A stretch of 64,000 nt of DNA from Paradevosia sp036499825 (lineage in GTDB: Bacteria > Pseudomonadota > Alphaproteobacteria > Rhizobiales > Devosiaceae), in NCBI GenBank assembly GCA_036499825.1, contig DASYCZ010000036.1, positions 20,888 to 84,887 of the forward strand, in the 5' to 3' direction. Numbering within the stretch: the first letter of the stretch is position 1; each line of letters starts with the position of its first letter. Below are positions 43,958-51,944 of this stretch, piece by piece. Under the pieces are notes generated by a model that was not told the DNA's origin, did not search any database, and worked only from the letters and a program-made list of their open reading frames with translations. A program made the position numbers and the translations under genes.

Positions 43958-45156
43958 GGCTTTACGGCCAGCCACTGCGTCACCGGCAGGCGCGGGCGCA
44001 TGACGGTACGGCTGCCGATATGGTCGAGGACGGAAATATCGAGCCTTGTGAGCTCGCCGCCCCATTGGGCCTTGCGGGCCAGCAGCGCCTGCTCGCCTTC
44101 GAGCGTCACCGCATTGGCGACGAGGCGCCCGCCCGGCTCGAGTGCGGCCCAGGCGGCGGCGAAGATTTCGCCATTGGCGACATCGCCGCCCATGAACACG
44201 GCATCGGGCGCCTTCTGGCCCGCAAGGCTTTGGGGGGCGGAGCCGGCGACGATTTCAAGGCCCGGCACGCCGAGGTTTTCGGCATTGCGGCGGATCAGTT
44301 CCAGCCGGGAGGCATCGCGCTCGAAAGCGATGGCGCGGGCATCGCGGGCGGCGCGCAGCCATTCGATGGCGATGGAGCCCGAGCCGGCGCCGATATCCCA
44401 GAGCAGCGCGCCCGGATAGGGAGCCAGTTTGGCAAGGGTTGCGGCGCGGACATCGCGCTTGGTGAGCTGCCCATCGGTCAGGAAGGCATCGTCGGGCAGG
44501 CCCGGCACCGGAGGCAGCAGCGGCGCATCCGGCGAGGCGACGCAATCGATGGCGAGGACGAGGAAATCGCCCAGCGGATCGGCGGCGATGGTTGCGGCAC
44601 TGGACGCCGAGATACGTTCGTCCGGGCCGCCGAGATTTTCGAGAACAGTGAGATGGCTGTCGCCATAGCGGCGGGCCACCAGCATGTCGGCGACGATCCG
44701 CACGGTCTGGCGATCGGTAGTCAGCGCCAGGATGCGGTTGCCGGGCAGGATATGGGGCTGCAGCGCGCCATGGGCGCGGCCATGCAGGGACAGCGTCGCT
44801 ACATGCTGCAGCGGCCAATGAAGGCGCGCCGCGGCCAGCGAGAAGGCGGACGGGTGCGGCGTGATGGTGAAGCTTTCGGCCGGCAGGGTGCGGGCCAGGG
44901 TGACGCCGATGCCGAACCAGGAGGGATCGCCGGTGGCCAGAATGACGGTGGGCGTACCGGCGAGGGCCTCGACCTGTTCGAGCATGCGGGCCAGCGGCGA
45001 TTGCCACGGCACCGCGCGCTGGCTGCCATCGAGGCCCATGAGAAGGCGTGGCGGGCCCAGCACGGTCAGGGCGGTGGCGATGGTGGCGCGGGCCGCGGGA
45101 CCGAGCGCCGCGATGCCCCCCTCCCCCACCCCCACGATGTGGAGCCAGGGCGTCAT
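43954..45156 (-). CDS. cobL: Precorrin-6Y C5,15-methyltransferase (decarboxylating)
   Basis: 400 residues, the usual CbiE-CbiT fusion. The N-terminal CbiE part has WLHIVGVGEGGIAALGPAAR and VILATGDPSWFGIG. The C-terminal CbiT part, from about residue 215, has TKRDVRAATLAKLAP, GALLWDIGAGSGSIAIEWLR (SAM-binding) and AVFMGGDVANGEIFAAAW. It methylates C5 and C15 and decarboxylates the C12 acetate. It overlaps cobH (4 bp) and cobE (4 bp). Confidence 0.96.
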   Translation of the reverse strand: MTPWLHIVGVGEGGIAALGPAARATIATALTVLGPPRLLMGLDGSQRAVPWQSPLARMLEQVEALAGTPTVILATGDPSWFGIGVTLARTLPAESFTITPHPSAFSLAAARLHWPLQHVATLSLHGRAHGALQPHILPGNRILALTTDRQTVRIVADMLVARRYGDSHLTVLENLGGPDERISASSAATIAADPLGDFLVLAIDCVASPDAPLLPPVPGLPDDAFLTDGQLTKRDVRAATLAKLAPYPGALLWDIGAGSGSIAIEWLRAARDARAIAFERDASRLELIRRNAENLGVPGLEIVAGSAPQSLAGQKAPDAVFMGGDVANGEIFAAAWAALEPGGRLVANAVTLEGEQALLARKAQWGGELTRLDISVLDHIGSRTVMRPRLPVTQWLAVKP

Positions 45157-45788
45157 GGCGCAAGGCCCGCCGCGATGGCGTTGAAGGCGGCGCTGGCCAT
45201 GGCGGAGCCGCCGCGCCGGCCCAGCACGGTGAGGTAAGGCACGCCCGTCAGGCCATCGGCCAGCAGCGCCTTGCTCTCGGCGGCGCCCACGAAGCCGACC
45301 GGAATGCCGAGGATCGCGGCGGGGCGCGGGGCGCCCGCCGCAAGCAGTTCATAGAGGCGGAACAACGCCGTCGGGGCATTGCCCACCACCACCACCGCAT
45401 CGTGGAGGCGCTCGCCCCAAAGATCGACGGCGGCGGCGGAGCGGGTATTGCCGAGGGATTTCGCCAAAACCGGAACAGACGGATCGTTGAGGGTCGAGAT
45501 GAGTTCATTGCCGGCAGGCAGCAGCGTGGTGTCGATGCCGGCGCGCACCATTTCGCAATCGCAGAGCACCGGCCGGCCGGCCAGCAGCGCCATCTCGATT
45601 GCGGCGACGAGGCCGGGCTCACCCCTGATGTCGATGGCGAGGTCGAGCATGCCGGCGGCGGCGATCATGGCGATGGCGGCATCGCGAAACGGCAGCGGCA
45701 CGCCGGCCAGATCGGCCGCGTGGCCGAGCATGGCGCGCCGCTCGGCGGCCGCCCGGGCGTCGGCACCCTGGGGGGAAACGGAAGTCAT
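45153..45788 (-). CDS. cobH: Precorrin-8X methylmutase-like protein lacking the catalytic histidine
   Basis: 211 residues. Most of the CobH/CbiC core is well conserved: PVLCDCEMVRAGI, LPAGNELISTLNDPSVPVLAKSLGNTRSAAA (in two parts), GNAPTALFRLYELLAAGAPR, ILGIPVGFVGAAESK and RRGGSAMASAAFNAIA. The segment that in CobH reads M-V/I-H-A-C-G, whose His43 donates the proton in the methyl shift, is MIAAAG here, and the later MVAHGV is MVRAGI. The N-terminal 30 residues also differ. ATG 45788 is the best start. First gene of cobH-cobL-cobE-cobM. It may be inactive or work differently. Confidence 0.88.
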   Translation of the reverse strand: MTSVSPQGADARAAAERRAMLGHAADLAGVPLPFRDAAIAMIAAAGMLDLAIDIRGEPGLVAAIEMALLAGRPVLCDCEMVRAGIDTTLLPAGNELISTLNDPSVPVLAKSLGNTRSAAAVDLWGERLHDAVVVVGNAPTALFRLYELLAAGAPRPAAILGIPVGFVGAAESKALLADGLTGVPYLTVLGRRGGSAMASAAFNAIAAGLAP

Positions 45789-45840
45789 CAACCTACCTCT
45801 TTGGCAAGAGGCAGAGCTCGCATCGAAACTTTCCTGCAAC

Positions 45841-45878
45841 TCCGGCCTTGGCCCCCGATTTGGGTCGGCCGCACCGGA
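45841..45878 (-). promoter_or_regulatory. Nested hairpin in the leader upstream of cobH
   Basis: Closing arms TCCGG (45841) and CCGGA (45874-45878) enclose GGCC/GGCC and CCC/GGG pairs with a 5-base loop. It lies 52 bp upstream of the cobH ATG. The canonical cobalamin riboswitch box is not seen, so I call it only a possible structured leader. Confidence 0.25.
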
Positions 45879-46055
45879 CTGTCTTTCAGTTCCTCAACGG
45901 AACGCTGCGCACATCCTGCTTCTAGGCATTGGGGGCGGCGCGGTCAACTCGCCAAGCGCCCGGCGCGCAAGGGTTTGGGGTTGATGCGAATGCCTCCTAA
46001 AACCAATTGCAAACATAGCGGTTGCAAGGCTTCCGGCGGCCCGCTAGGAGGGCAG

Positions 46056-46982
46056 ATGTCCCCAGATTCCCGAACCGCCATGCCAGCGGCCCAGCCGCCT
46101 TCCGCCATCAAGATCGCCATCGGCAGCCTGCTGATCGGCATATTGGTGCTGGCGCTGAAGGGGTTTGCGGCCTCGGTGACGGGCAGCATCGCGCTTTATT
46201 CGGATGCGCTGGAAAGCGTCGTCAACGTGGTGACCGCCGTGGTGGCGCTGGTGGCGGTGCGGCTGGCGGCACGGCCGGCGGACGATGCGCTGCCCTATGG
46301 CTATCACAAGGCGGAATATTTCTCGGCGGTGATCATCGGCGTCTTCATCGCCGTGGCGGCGCTGCTGATCTTTCGCGGGGCCTGGGACGGCTATGTGGCG
46401 CCCCACCCCATCGACGCCAATCCGGCCGGTATCGCGGTCAGCCTTGCGGCGACGGCCATCAATGCGGCCTGGGCCTATGTGCTGATCACGCGCGGCCGCC
46501 AGACGCGTTCGCCATCGCTGCAGGCCGATGGCAAGCACCTTTTGACCGACGTGATCTCGACGGTGGGGGTGCTGATCGGCGTGGCGCTGGTGGTGGTCAC
46601 CGGCTACCGCCAGCTCGACGCCATCATCGCGGCGCTGGTCGGGCTCAACATCTTGTGGTCGGGATGGGAGTTGATGCGGCAATCGGTGATCGGCCTCATG
46701 GATGTGTCGGTCGATCCCAAGCACCTGATGCAGATCAAGGATCTGATCGCCGCCAATGCGGAGGGCGCCATCGAGGCCCACGACATCCGCACCCGCCAGG
46801 CCGGCAAGGCGACCTTCATCGATTTCCACCTGGTGGTGCCGGGCGCCATGAGCGTCGAGGCCGCCCACGCCATCTGCGACCGCATCGAAGCCAAGCTCCG
46901 CGAACAGGTGGAGGATGCCATGATCACCATCCATGTCGAGCCGGAGAACAAGGCCAAGCATTCGGGTATCGTGGTGCTGTGA
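46056..46982 (+). CDS. Cation diffusion facilitator (CDF) metal transporter
   Basis: 308 residues with six TM segments and a C-terminal cytoplasmic domain (about 215-300). The first metal site is in SIALYSDALESVVNVVTAVV (TM2), with Asn where many members have Asp; the second is in DGKHLLTDVISTVGVLIG (TM5, His and Asp). PYGYHKAEYFSAVI is the loop 2 signature. It exports divalent metals (Zn, Mn, Fe or Co) by proton antiport. ATG 46056 follows AGGAGGG; the frame is open far upstream but only as antisense of the cob genes. A Co2+ role would fit the cob neighbourhood but is not shown. Confidence 0.92.
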   Translation: MSPDSRTAMPAAQPPSAIKIAIGSLLIGILVLALKGFAASVTGSIALYSDALESVVNVVTAVVALVAVRLAARPADDALPYGYHKAEYFSAVIIGVFIAVAALLIFRGAWDGYVAPHPIDANPAGIAVSLAATAINAAWAYVLITRGRQTRSPSLQADGKHLLTDVISTVGVLIGVALVVVTGYRQLDAIIAALVGLNILWSGWELMRQSVIGLMDVSVDPKHLMQIKDLIAANAEGAIEAHDIRTRQAGKATFIDFHLVVPGAMSVEAAHAICDRIEAKLREQVEDAMITIHVEPENKAKHSGIVVL

Positions 46983-47063
46983 GGGTGGGGAATTAGGCAA
47001 GGGCAGGCTGGAGGTCCGGCACTTTCCGGGTGTGCAGCTCTGTCCCTGGGCCCTCCCCTACCC

Positions 47064-47173
47064 GTGAGTCATCCCGGCGGAGGCCGGGATCCATGTGAGG
47101 AACGCCCCACAGGCTGGGTGTGTACGGTGCGCCACGGACATGGATTCCGGCCTGCGCCGGAATGACCCGGTGG
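47064..47173. repeat. Family A paired palindromic repeat
   Basis: First arm GTGAGTCATCCCGGCGGAGG, second arm ending CGGCCTGCGCCGGAATGACC and CGGTGG, with GCCCCACAGGCTGGGTGTGT between. It directly precedes the tandem array. Confidence 0.8.
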
Positions 47174-47208
47174 TTGTGATGGGTTGGGGGTGAGATGCCC
47201 TTGGCATC

Positions 47209-47830
47209 GGTGGCTCCGCACCCCTCACCCGACGCTGCGCGCCACCTTCTCCCCAGAGGGGCGAAGGGACTGCGCATCCGGTGTTTGTTGCCCCCTCGCC
47301 CCTCTGGGGAGAGGGCTGGGGTGAGGGGTTTCTCGATCTGAGCAAAGGCCGGGACACCCACAGGCTGGATGTGTGCGGTGCGCCACGGAAATGGATTCCG
47401 GCCTGCGCCGGAATGACCCGGTGGGGATGATGAGTTGGGGGGTTAGATGCCCTCGTCATCGGTGGCTCCGCTACCCTTCATCCGGCGCTTCGCGCCACCT
47501 TCTCCCCAGAGGGGCGAAGGGACTGCGCATCCGGTGTTTGTCGCCCCCTCGCCCCTCTGGGGAGAGGGCTGGGGTGAGGGGTTTCTCGATTTGAGCAAAG
47601 GGCGGACACCCCACAGACTGGATGTGCGCGGGGCGCCACGGACATGGATTCCGGCCTGCGCCGGAATGACCCGGTGGGGGTGATGAGTTTGGGGGTTAGA
47701 TGCCCCGACATCGGAGGCTCCGCTGCCCCTCATCCGGCGCTGCGCGCCACCTTCTCCCCAGAGGGGCGAAGGGACTGCGCGTCCGGTGTTTGTCGCCCCC
47801 TCGCCCCTCTGGGGTGAGGGATTCTCTCAG
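47209..47830. repeat. Tandem array with a 252-bp period: two full units and one truncated
   Basis: The marker GGTGGCTCCG begins at 47209 and 47461 and its variant GGAGGCTCCG at 47713, an exact 252-bp spacing. Each unit contains a family B inverted pair (CACCTTCTCCCCAGAGGGGC ... CCCCTCTGGGGAGAGGGCTG) followed by half a family A repeat (CATGGATTCCGGCCTGCGCC). The third unit stops after the family B part. The region has no gene and is one of the longest non-coding stretches in the window. Confidence 0.85.
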
Positions 47831-47853
47831 CCTGAACGATCCCCCCTCCCCCC

Positions 47854-48273
47854 TCAATGCTCGTGGGCGCACTCGTCGTGGTCGGAGAGGACTTCGATGA
47901 CGCGGCATTCGGCGACTTTGCCGTGGGCGTGGCTTTCCAGCATGGCGGAGAGTTCGCTGCGCAGGCCCGTGAGGCGGCGGATGCGGTCGTCGACTTCGGC
48001 GAGGCGGCCGCGCACCAGCTCATCGATATCGTCGCAGGGATTTTCCGGATGGCCGGCGATGCGCAGCATGGCTTTGAGCGAGGCCATGGGGAACCCCATG
48101 GCGCGGGCATGGGTGATGAAGCGCAGGCGGTCAAGCGCGCCCCTGTCGTAGCGGCGCTGGTTGCCCTCGCTGCGCGGCGGCGCCGGCAACAGGCCGATGC
48201 CCTCGTAATAGCGGATGGTGGGCACCTTCACGCCGGACAGGGACGACAGTTCACCGATGGCATAGTCGGACAT
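47854..48273 (-). CDS. MerR-family metal-responsive regulator
   Basis: 139 residues. MerR winged helix (YAIGELSSLSGVKVPTIRYYEGIGLLPAPPR, residues 4-34, in two parts) and the coupling region ALDRLRFITHARAMGFPMAS, then the long dimer helix. Metal-type cysteines: Cys80 (NPCDD, the position used by ZntR/CueR-type sensors), Cys123, and Cys135 in a His-rich tail (DHDECAHEH). This points to Zn, Cd or Pb sensing rather than drugs (inference). ATG 48273 (MSDYAIGEL) is preferred over 48288. Its own promoter carries the palindrome at 48301. Confidence 0.88.
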   Translation of the reverse strand: MSDYAIGELSSLSGVKVPTIRYYEGIGLLPAPPRSEGNQRRYDRGALDRLRFITHARAMGFPMASLKAMLRIAGHPENPCDDIDELVRGRLAEVDDRIRRLTGLRSELSAMLESHAHGKVAECRVIEVLSDHDECAHEH

Positions 48274-48300
48274 GGCAGTGGCATCCACTTCCTGAAAACG

Positions 48301-48315
48301 CTCTAGTGTCTAGAG
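48301..48315. promoter_or_regulatory. MerR-type operator, perfect palindrome
   Basis: CTCTAGTGTCTAGAG: arms CTCTAG and CTAGAG around TGT. On the minus strand TTGAAC (48321-48316) directly precedes it and can act as a -35 element, with the palindrome filling the -35/-10 spacer, as for MerR-family sites. It lies 28 bp upstream of the MerR start. Confidence 0.7.
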
Positions 48316-48350
48316 GTTCAATGTAGGGCCGGCGCGGCGCCGCCGCAAGG

Positions 48351-49505
48351 CTACCAGGCGATGCGGCCCATCACGGCGGCGAGACGCTCGTCGCGCTCGA
48401 CATCCTCGATGCGCAGATGCGCGGTGTCGGTGCGCCGGTCCTTCCAGTTGGTGGAGATGCCGCGGAAGTGCCAGTAGAACACTTCGGGCGACTGCGTCTT
48501 GGAGAACCACGGGCGGCCGTGGACCCAATGCATATAGGGGTGCACATCGAGGCTCCGGACCCAATCGCGGGTCGGGTCGAGCACCCATTTGCGCGGGCGC
48601 GACTGGCGCGCCTTGCTGTCCTTCAGCCGCAGGGCGAAATCCTTGTGGCGCGGCGGGGTGGCGTCGGAGGCGGCTTCGACGAACTGGCCGCGCATCACCA
48701 CCAGCCCATGCGGGCTCTGCGCCGCGAGCGCGAAGATGCTGGCGCCGTCGGGCGCCGCCACCAGCTCGTCGATGTCGCAGTTGAGGAGGCCCGCAGCCTT
48801 TGCCGCATAGCGCCGCAGCGCCACGCTCATGGCCGAAACCTGCAGGAACTGGGTGTAGAAGGGGTTGTTGAGCACGGCCCGGTCGGTGGCCCCATAGATA
48901 TAGGGCCAGTTGAGCACGGCGGCGGCCGCGATGCCCGGCGCGCCGAGGAGCGCCGCCTCGATATCGGCGCTGCTATAGCGCGTCGAGCCATTGTCGAAGA
49001 ACACCACGGCCTCGGCCCCATGCATTTCGGCATGATAACGGGCCCAGTCGGTGATCCAGGCCAGGTCGTTGTCCTTGCTCATGGTGAAGACGACGCGCCG
49101 GCCGGCGAGCGTGGCCGACAGATTGGGCTCGACGGCAAGATCGAAGGCTTCGCCACCCAGCGTCAGGCGCACCGCCTCGGTGCCGGCGGGAGCGCCGAGC
49201 AATTCGGTGATCATCACCGATTCGGAGATATGAAGGCTGGCCTGCAGGGGCGTCTTGGAGGGGAGCGCGGTGAAGCGCCCGCCATCCAGCATGGGTTTGA
49301 GGTTCAGCGGCGGCGGGCCGACGAGCAGGATGCGCTGGCCATCGGCGTGCCAGAAGCAATCGTAATAGAGCGCGCGGCCCTCGAAGCGTTCGAAGAACTC
49401 AGGCGCCCGGGCGCGTTTGGGCGCGCGCGGCAGGCGCCGGAGCGTGCCCGTTTCCGGCAGGAAGGCCGCGGCGTGCCCGGCGGGAAGGAGCCGTGGATCG
49501 CTCAT
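48351..49505 (-). CDS. Glycosyltransferase-like protein (GT2/GT92-type fold)
   Basis: 384 residues. After a divergent N-terminal half, about residue 140 onward reads VVFTMSKDNDLAWITDWARYH, then GAEAVVFFDNGSTRYSS and, near 240, LLNCDIDELV with the D-x-D motif; later FYWHFRGISTNWKDRR. These fit the family-92-like glycosyltransferase pattern found in polysaccharide loci. Donor and acceptor are unknown. It stands directly after pheT on the same strand with an 18-bp gap. Confidence 0.72.
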   Translation of the reverse strand: MSDPRLLPAGHAAAFLPETGTLRRLPRAPKRARAPEFFERFEGRALYYDCFWHADGQRILLVGPPPLNLKPMLDGGRFTALPSKTPLQASLHISESVMITELLGAPAGTEAVRLTLGGEAFDLAVEPNLSATLAGRRVVFTMSKDNDLAWITDWARYHAEMHGAEAVVFFDNGSTRYSSADIEAALLGAPGIAAAAVLNWPYIYGATDRAVLNNPFYTQFLQVSAMSVALRRYAAKAAGLLNCDIDELVAAPDGASIFALAAQSPHGLVVMRGQFVEAASDATPPRHKDFALRLKDSKARQSRPRKWVLDPTRDWVRSLDVHPYMHWVHGRPWFSKTQSPEVFYWHFRGISTNWKDRRTDTAHLRIEDVERDERLAAVMGRIAW

Positions 49506-49523
49506 CGCCGGGCCCTCGCACGC

Positions 49524-51944
49524 TCAGGCACGCAGCGTGCCGCCGGTGGCTTTTTCCACCGCCGCCACGATTGTGGCCGAGACCTTTTCGATCTCCTCGT
49601 CGGTCAGCGTCTTGTCACGCGGCTGCAGCGTCACCTCGATGGCGACCGACTTGCGGCCCTCGCCCACATGGGCGCCTTCGAACACATCGAACACCGTGAC
49701 ATCGGCGATCAGCGCCTTGTCGGCGCCGCGCGCCGCCTTGAGCAGCGTCGCCGCCGGCACGGCACGATCGAGCACGAAGGCGAAATCGCGGCTCACTGGC
49801 TGCAAATCCGACAGCACCAGAGCGGGCCTGGACTTGCTGGCCTTCTTCCTTGCTTCCGGCAAGGCATCGAGATCGATCTCGAAAGCCGCCACGGGGCCAT
49901 CGATATCAAGCTCCCTGGCCCAGGCCGGATGCAGTTCGCCGAACCAGCCCAGAACGATCTTGGGGCCCTGCTGCAGGCGCCCGCCACGGCCCGGATGGCT
50001 CCAGGCCGGGGCTTCGGCGACCAGTTGCACCTTGTCGATATCGACGCCGAGCGCATCGAGCACGGCGCCCAGATCTGCCTTGGCGTCGAAGACGCCGACG
50101 GCCTTGCGGCCGCCGTCCCAGTGCCGGCCACCGGAGCCGCTGCGAATGCCGGTCGCATAGGTGTGCTGGCCTTCCGGCTGGTCGGAGAGGAACACCTGCC
50201 CCACTTCGAACAGCTTGAGATCCCCATGGCCGCGATTGGCATTGCGCCGCACCGCGGCGAGCAGGCCAGGCAGCAGCGAGGGCCGCATGTCGGTCATGTC
50301 GGAGGCGATGGCATTGGCGAGCCGCAGGGCATCGCTGCCGCCGCCGAAACGCCTGGCCTCGGCCGAGGAAATGAACGACCAGGTGATGGCCTCGTCGAGC
50401 CCGCGTGCCGCGAGGGCCCGGCGGGCGATGCGGCGGCGGTTCTGGATGGCGGTCAGCATGCGGGGCGCCACGCCGGAAAGGCGCGGCAGCGGCTCGACCG
50501 GCACGTTGTCGACGCCGACCATGCGCATGACTTCCTCGACGACATCGGCCTTCTGCGTCACATCGGGACGCCAGGAGGGAACGCCGACGCGGACGCTGTC
50601 GTCACCATGGGCGACATCCACGAAGGTGAAGCCCAGCCGGGCGAGGATGCGGCGGATGGCGTCGGGGCCAGGCTCGAGCCCGGTGAGGCGCTTGACCTCG
50701 CCGAAGGGGAAATCGACCACGGTATCGGGAAACACGTCCTCGCCCGAAATCACCGGCTCCATGGCCTCGCCGCCGACCAGTTCCAGCATCAGGCGCGTGG
50801 CGAGTTCGAGGCCGGGCTCGGTGAGAGCGGGGTCGACATTGCGCTCCAGCCGGTAGCGGGCATCGGAGACGATGCCGGTCTTGCGGCCGGTCTGGGCGAT
50901 GAGGTTGGGGTCCCAGCTGGCGCATTCCATCAGCACGTTGACGGTTTCCTCCGTCGTGCCGGAGCGGATGCCGCCCATGACGCCGCCCAGGCAGAGCGGG
51001 CCCTGGTCGTCGGCGATCACCGTCATGGTGTCGTCGAGCCTGTAGAGCTTGTTGTCGAGCGCATCGAATTCCTCGCCGGCCCTGGCATTGCGCAGCACCA
51101 TCTGGCCCACGACCTTGTCGGCATCATAGGCGTGCAGCGGCCGGCCCCAGCCGAGCGAGACGAGGTTGGTGATATCCACCACTGTGTTGATGGGCCGAAG
51201 GCCCACGGCGCGCAGGCGTTGCTGCAGCCAATCAGGCGAGGGACCGTTCTTGATGCCCTTGAAGTAGCGGCCGGCGAACTTGCGGATGGCCCTGGGCTCA
51301 TCGGGGCCGAACTGGTGCGGCAGCGGCGGAATGGGGCTGGGGCCGCTGGAGGGCACGGGCGACATATCGGTCTTGTTCAGCGTGCCGAGGCCGAAGGCGG
51401 CAAGATCGCGCGCCACCCCATAGACACCGGTGGCATCGCCGCGGTTGGGCGTGATCGAGATGTCGATCACCGTGCTGCCGAGCCTGGCGTAATCCACATA
51501 GGCCACGCCCACCGGCGCATCGGCGGGGAGTTCGATGATGCCGTCATGGTCGTTGCTCAGCTCCAGTTCGGCGGCCGAGCATAGCATGCCGTCGGACTTT
51601 TCGCCCCTGATGACGACGCCGGCCTTGAGGGTGAAATCCTTGCCCGGAATGTAGGTGCCCGGAAAGGCGAACACCGATTTGAGACCGGTGCGCGCATTGG
51701 GCGCGCCGCAGACCACGTCGATGAGCGAACCCGTGCCCGCATCGACCTTGCAGACATTGAGGTGGTCGGAATTGGGATGGGGCCTGGCCTCAACGATATG
51801 GGCGACGACGAAAGGCTTCAGCTTCTCGGCCGGATCGACGATTTCCTCGACTTCGAGGCCCACCATGGTCAGCGCCTTGCCGACTTCATCGACCGACGCG
51901 GTGGTATCGAGATGCTCTTTGAGCCAATCGAGGGTGAATTTCAT
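49524..51944 (-). CDS. pheT: Phenylalanyl-tRNA synthetase beta subunit
   Basis: 806 residues, full length. The N-terminal EMAP-like tRNA-binding domain (about 40-150: VVAHIVEARPHPNSDHLNVCKVDAG), the B3/B4 editing region (NAIASDMTDMRPSLLPGLL further on), the B5 domain (about 400-470) and the C-terminal FDX-ACB anticodon domain (PVSRDFAFVLDRAVPAATLL, ending VEKATGGTLRA) are present. The ATG overlaps the stop of the exonuclease gene in ATGA. It pairs with PheS as an alpha2beta2 enzyme. Confidence 0.97.
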   Translation of the reverse strand: MKFTLDWLKEHLDTTASVDEVGKALTMVGLEVEEIVDPAEKLKPFVVAHIVEARPHPNSDHLNVCKVDAGTGSLIDVVCGAPNARTGLKSVFAFPGTYIPGKDFTLKAGVVIRGEKSDGMLCSAAELELSNDHDGIIELPADAPVGVAYVDYARLGSTVIDISITPNRGDATGVYGVARDLAAFGLGTLNKTDMSPVPSSGPSPIPPLPHQFGPDEPRAIRKFAGRYFKGIKNGPSPDWLQQRLRAVGLRPINTVVDITNLVSLGWGRPLHAYDADKVVGQMVLRNARAGEEFDALDNKLYRLDDTMTVIADDQGPLCLGGVMGGIRSGTTEETVNVLMECASWDPNLIAQTGRKTGIVSDARYRLERNVDPALTEPGLELATRLMLELVGGEAMEPVISGEDVFPDTVVDFPFGEVKRLTGLEPGPDAIRRILARLGFTFVDVAHGDDSVRVGVPSWRPDVTQKADVVEEVMRMVGVDNVPVEPLPRLSGVAPRMLTAIQNRRRIARRALAARGLDEAITWSFISSAEARRFGGGSDALRLANAIASDMTDMRPSLLPGLLAAVRRNANRGHGDLKLFEVGQVFLSDQPEGQHTYATGIRSGSGGRHWDGGRKAVGVFDAKADLGAVLDALGVDIDKVQLVAEAPAWSHPGRGGRLQQGPKIVLGWFGELHPAWARELDIDGPVAAFEIDLDALPEARKKASKSRPALVLSDLQPVSRDFAFVLDRAVPAATLLKAARGADKALIADVTVFDVFEGAHVGEGRKSVAIEVTLQPRDKTLTDEEIEKVSATIVAAVEKATGGTLRA

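Noticed and set aside
45789..46055. Cobalamin riboswitch ahead of cobH
   Set aside because: A small nested hairpin is present, but the conserved GCCACTG box and its paired core are not, so no riboswitch is claimed.
47209..47830. CRISPR array
   Set aside because: The period is 252 bp and the unit itself is made of two known dispersed repeats; there are no short repeats with unique spacers and no cas genes.
48417..51584. A 1055-codon open frame antisense to the glycosyltransferase and pheT genes
   Set aside because: Same cause: the minus strand has intact GT and PheT motifs, and the plus-strand translation is His/Arg/Gly-rich without a recognisable domain.
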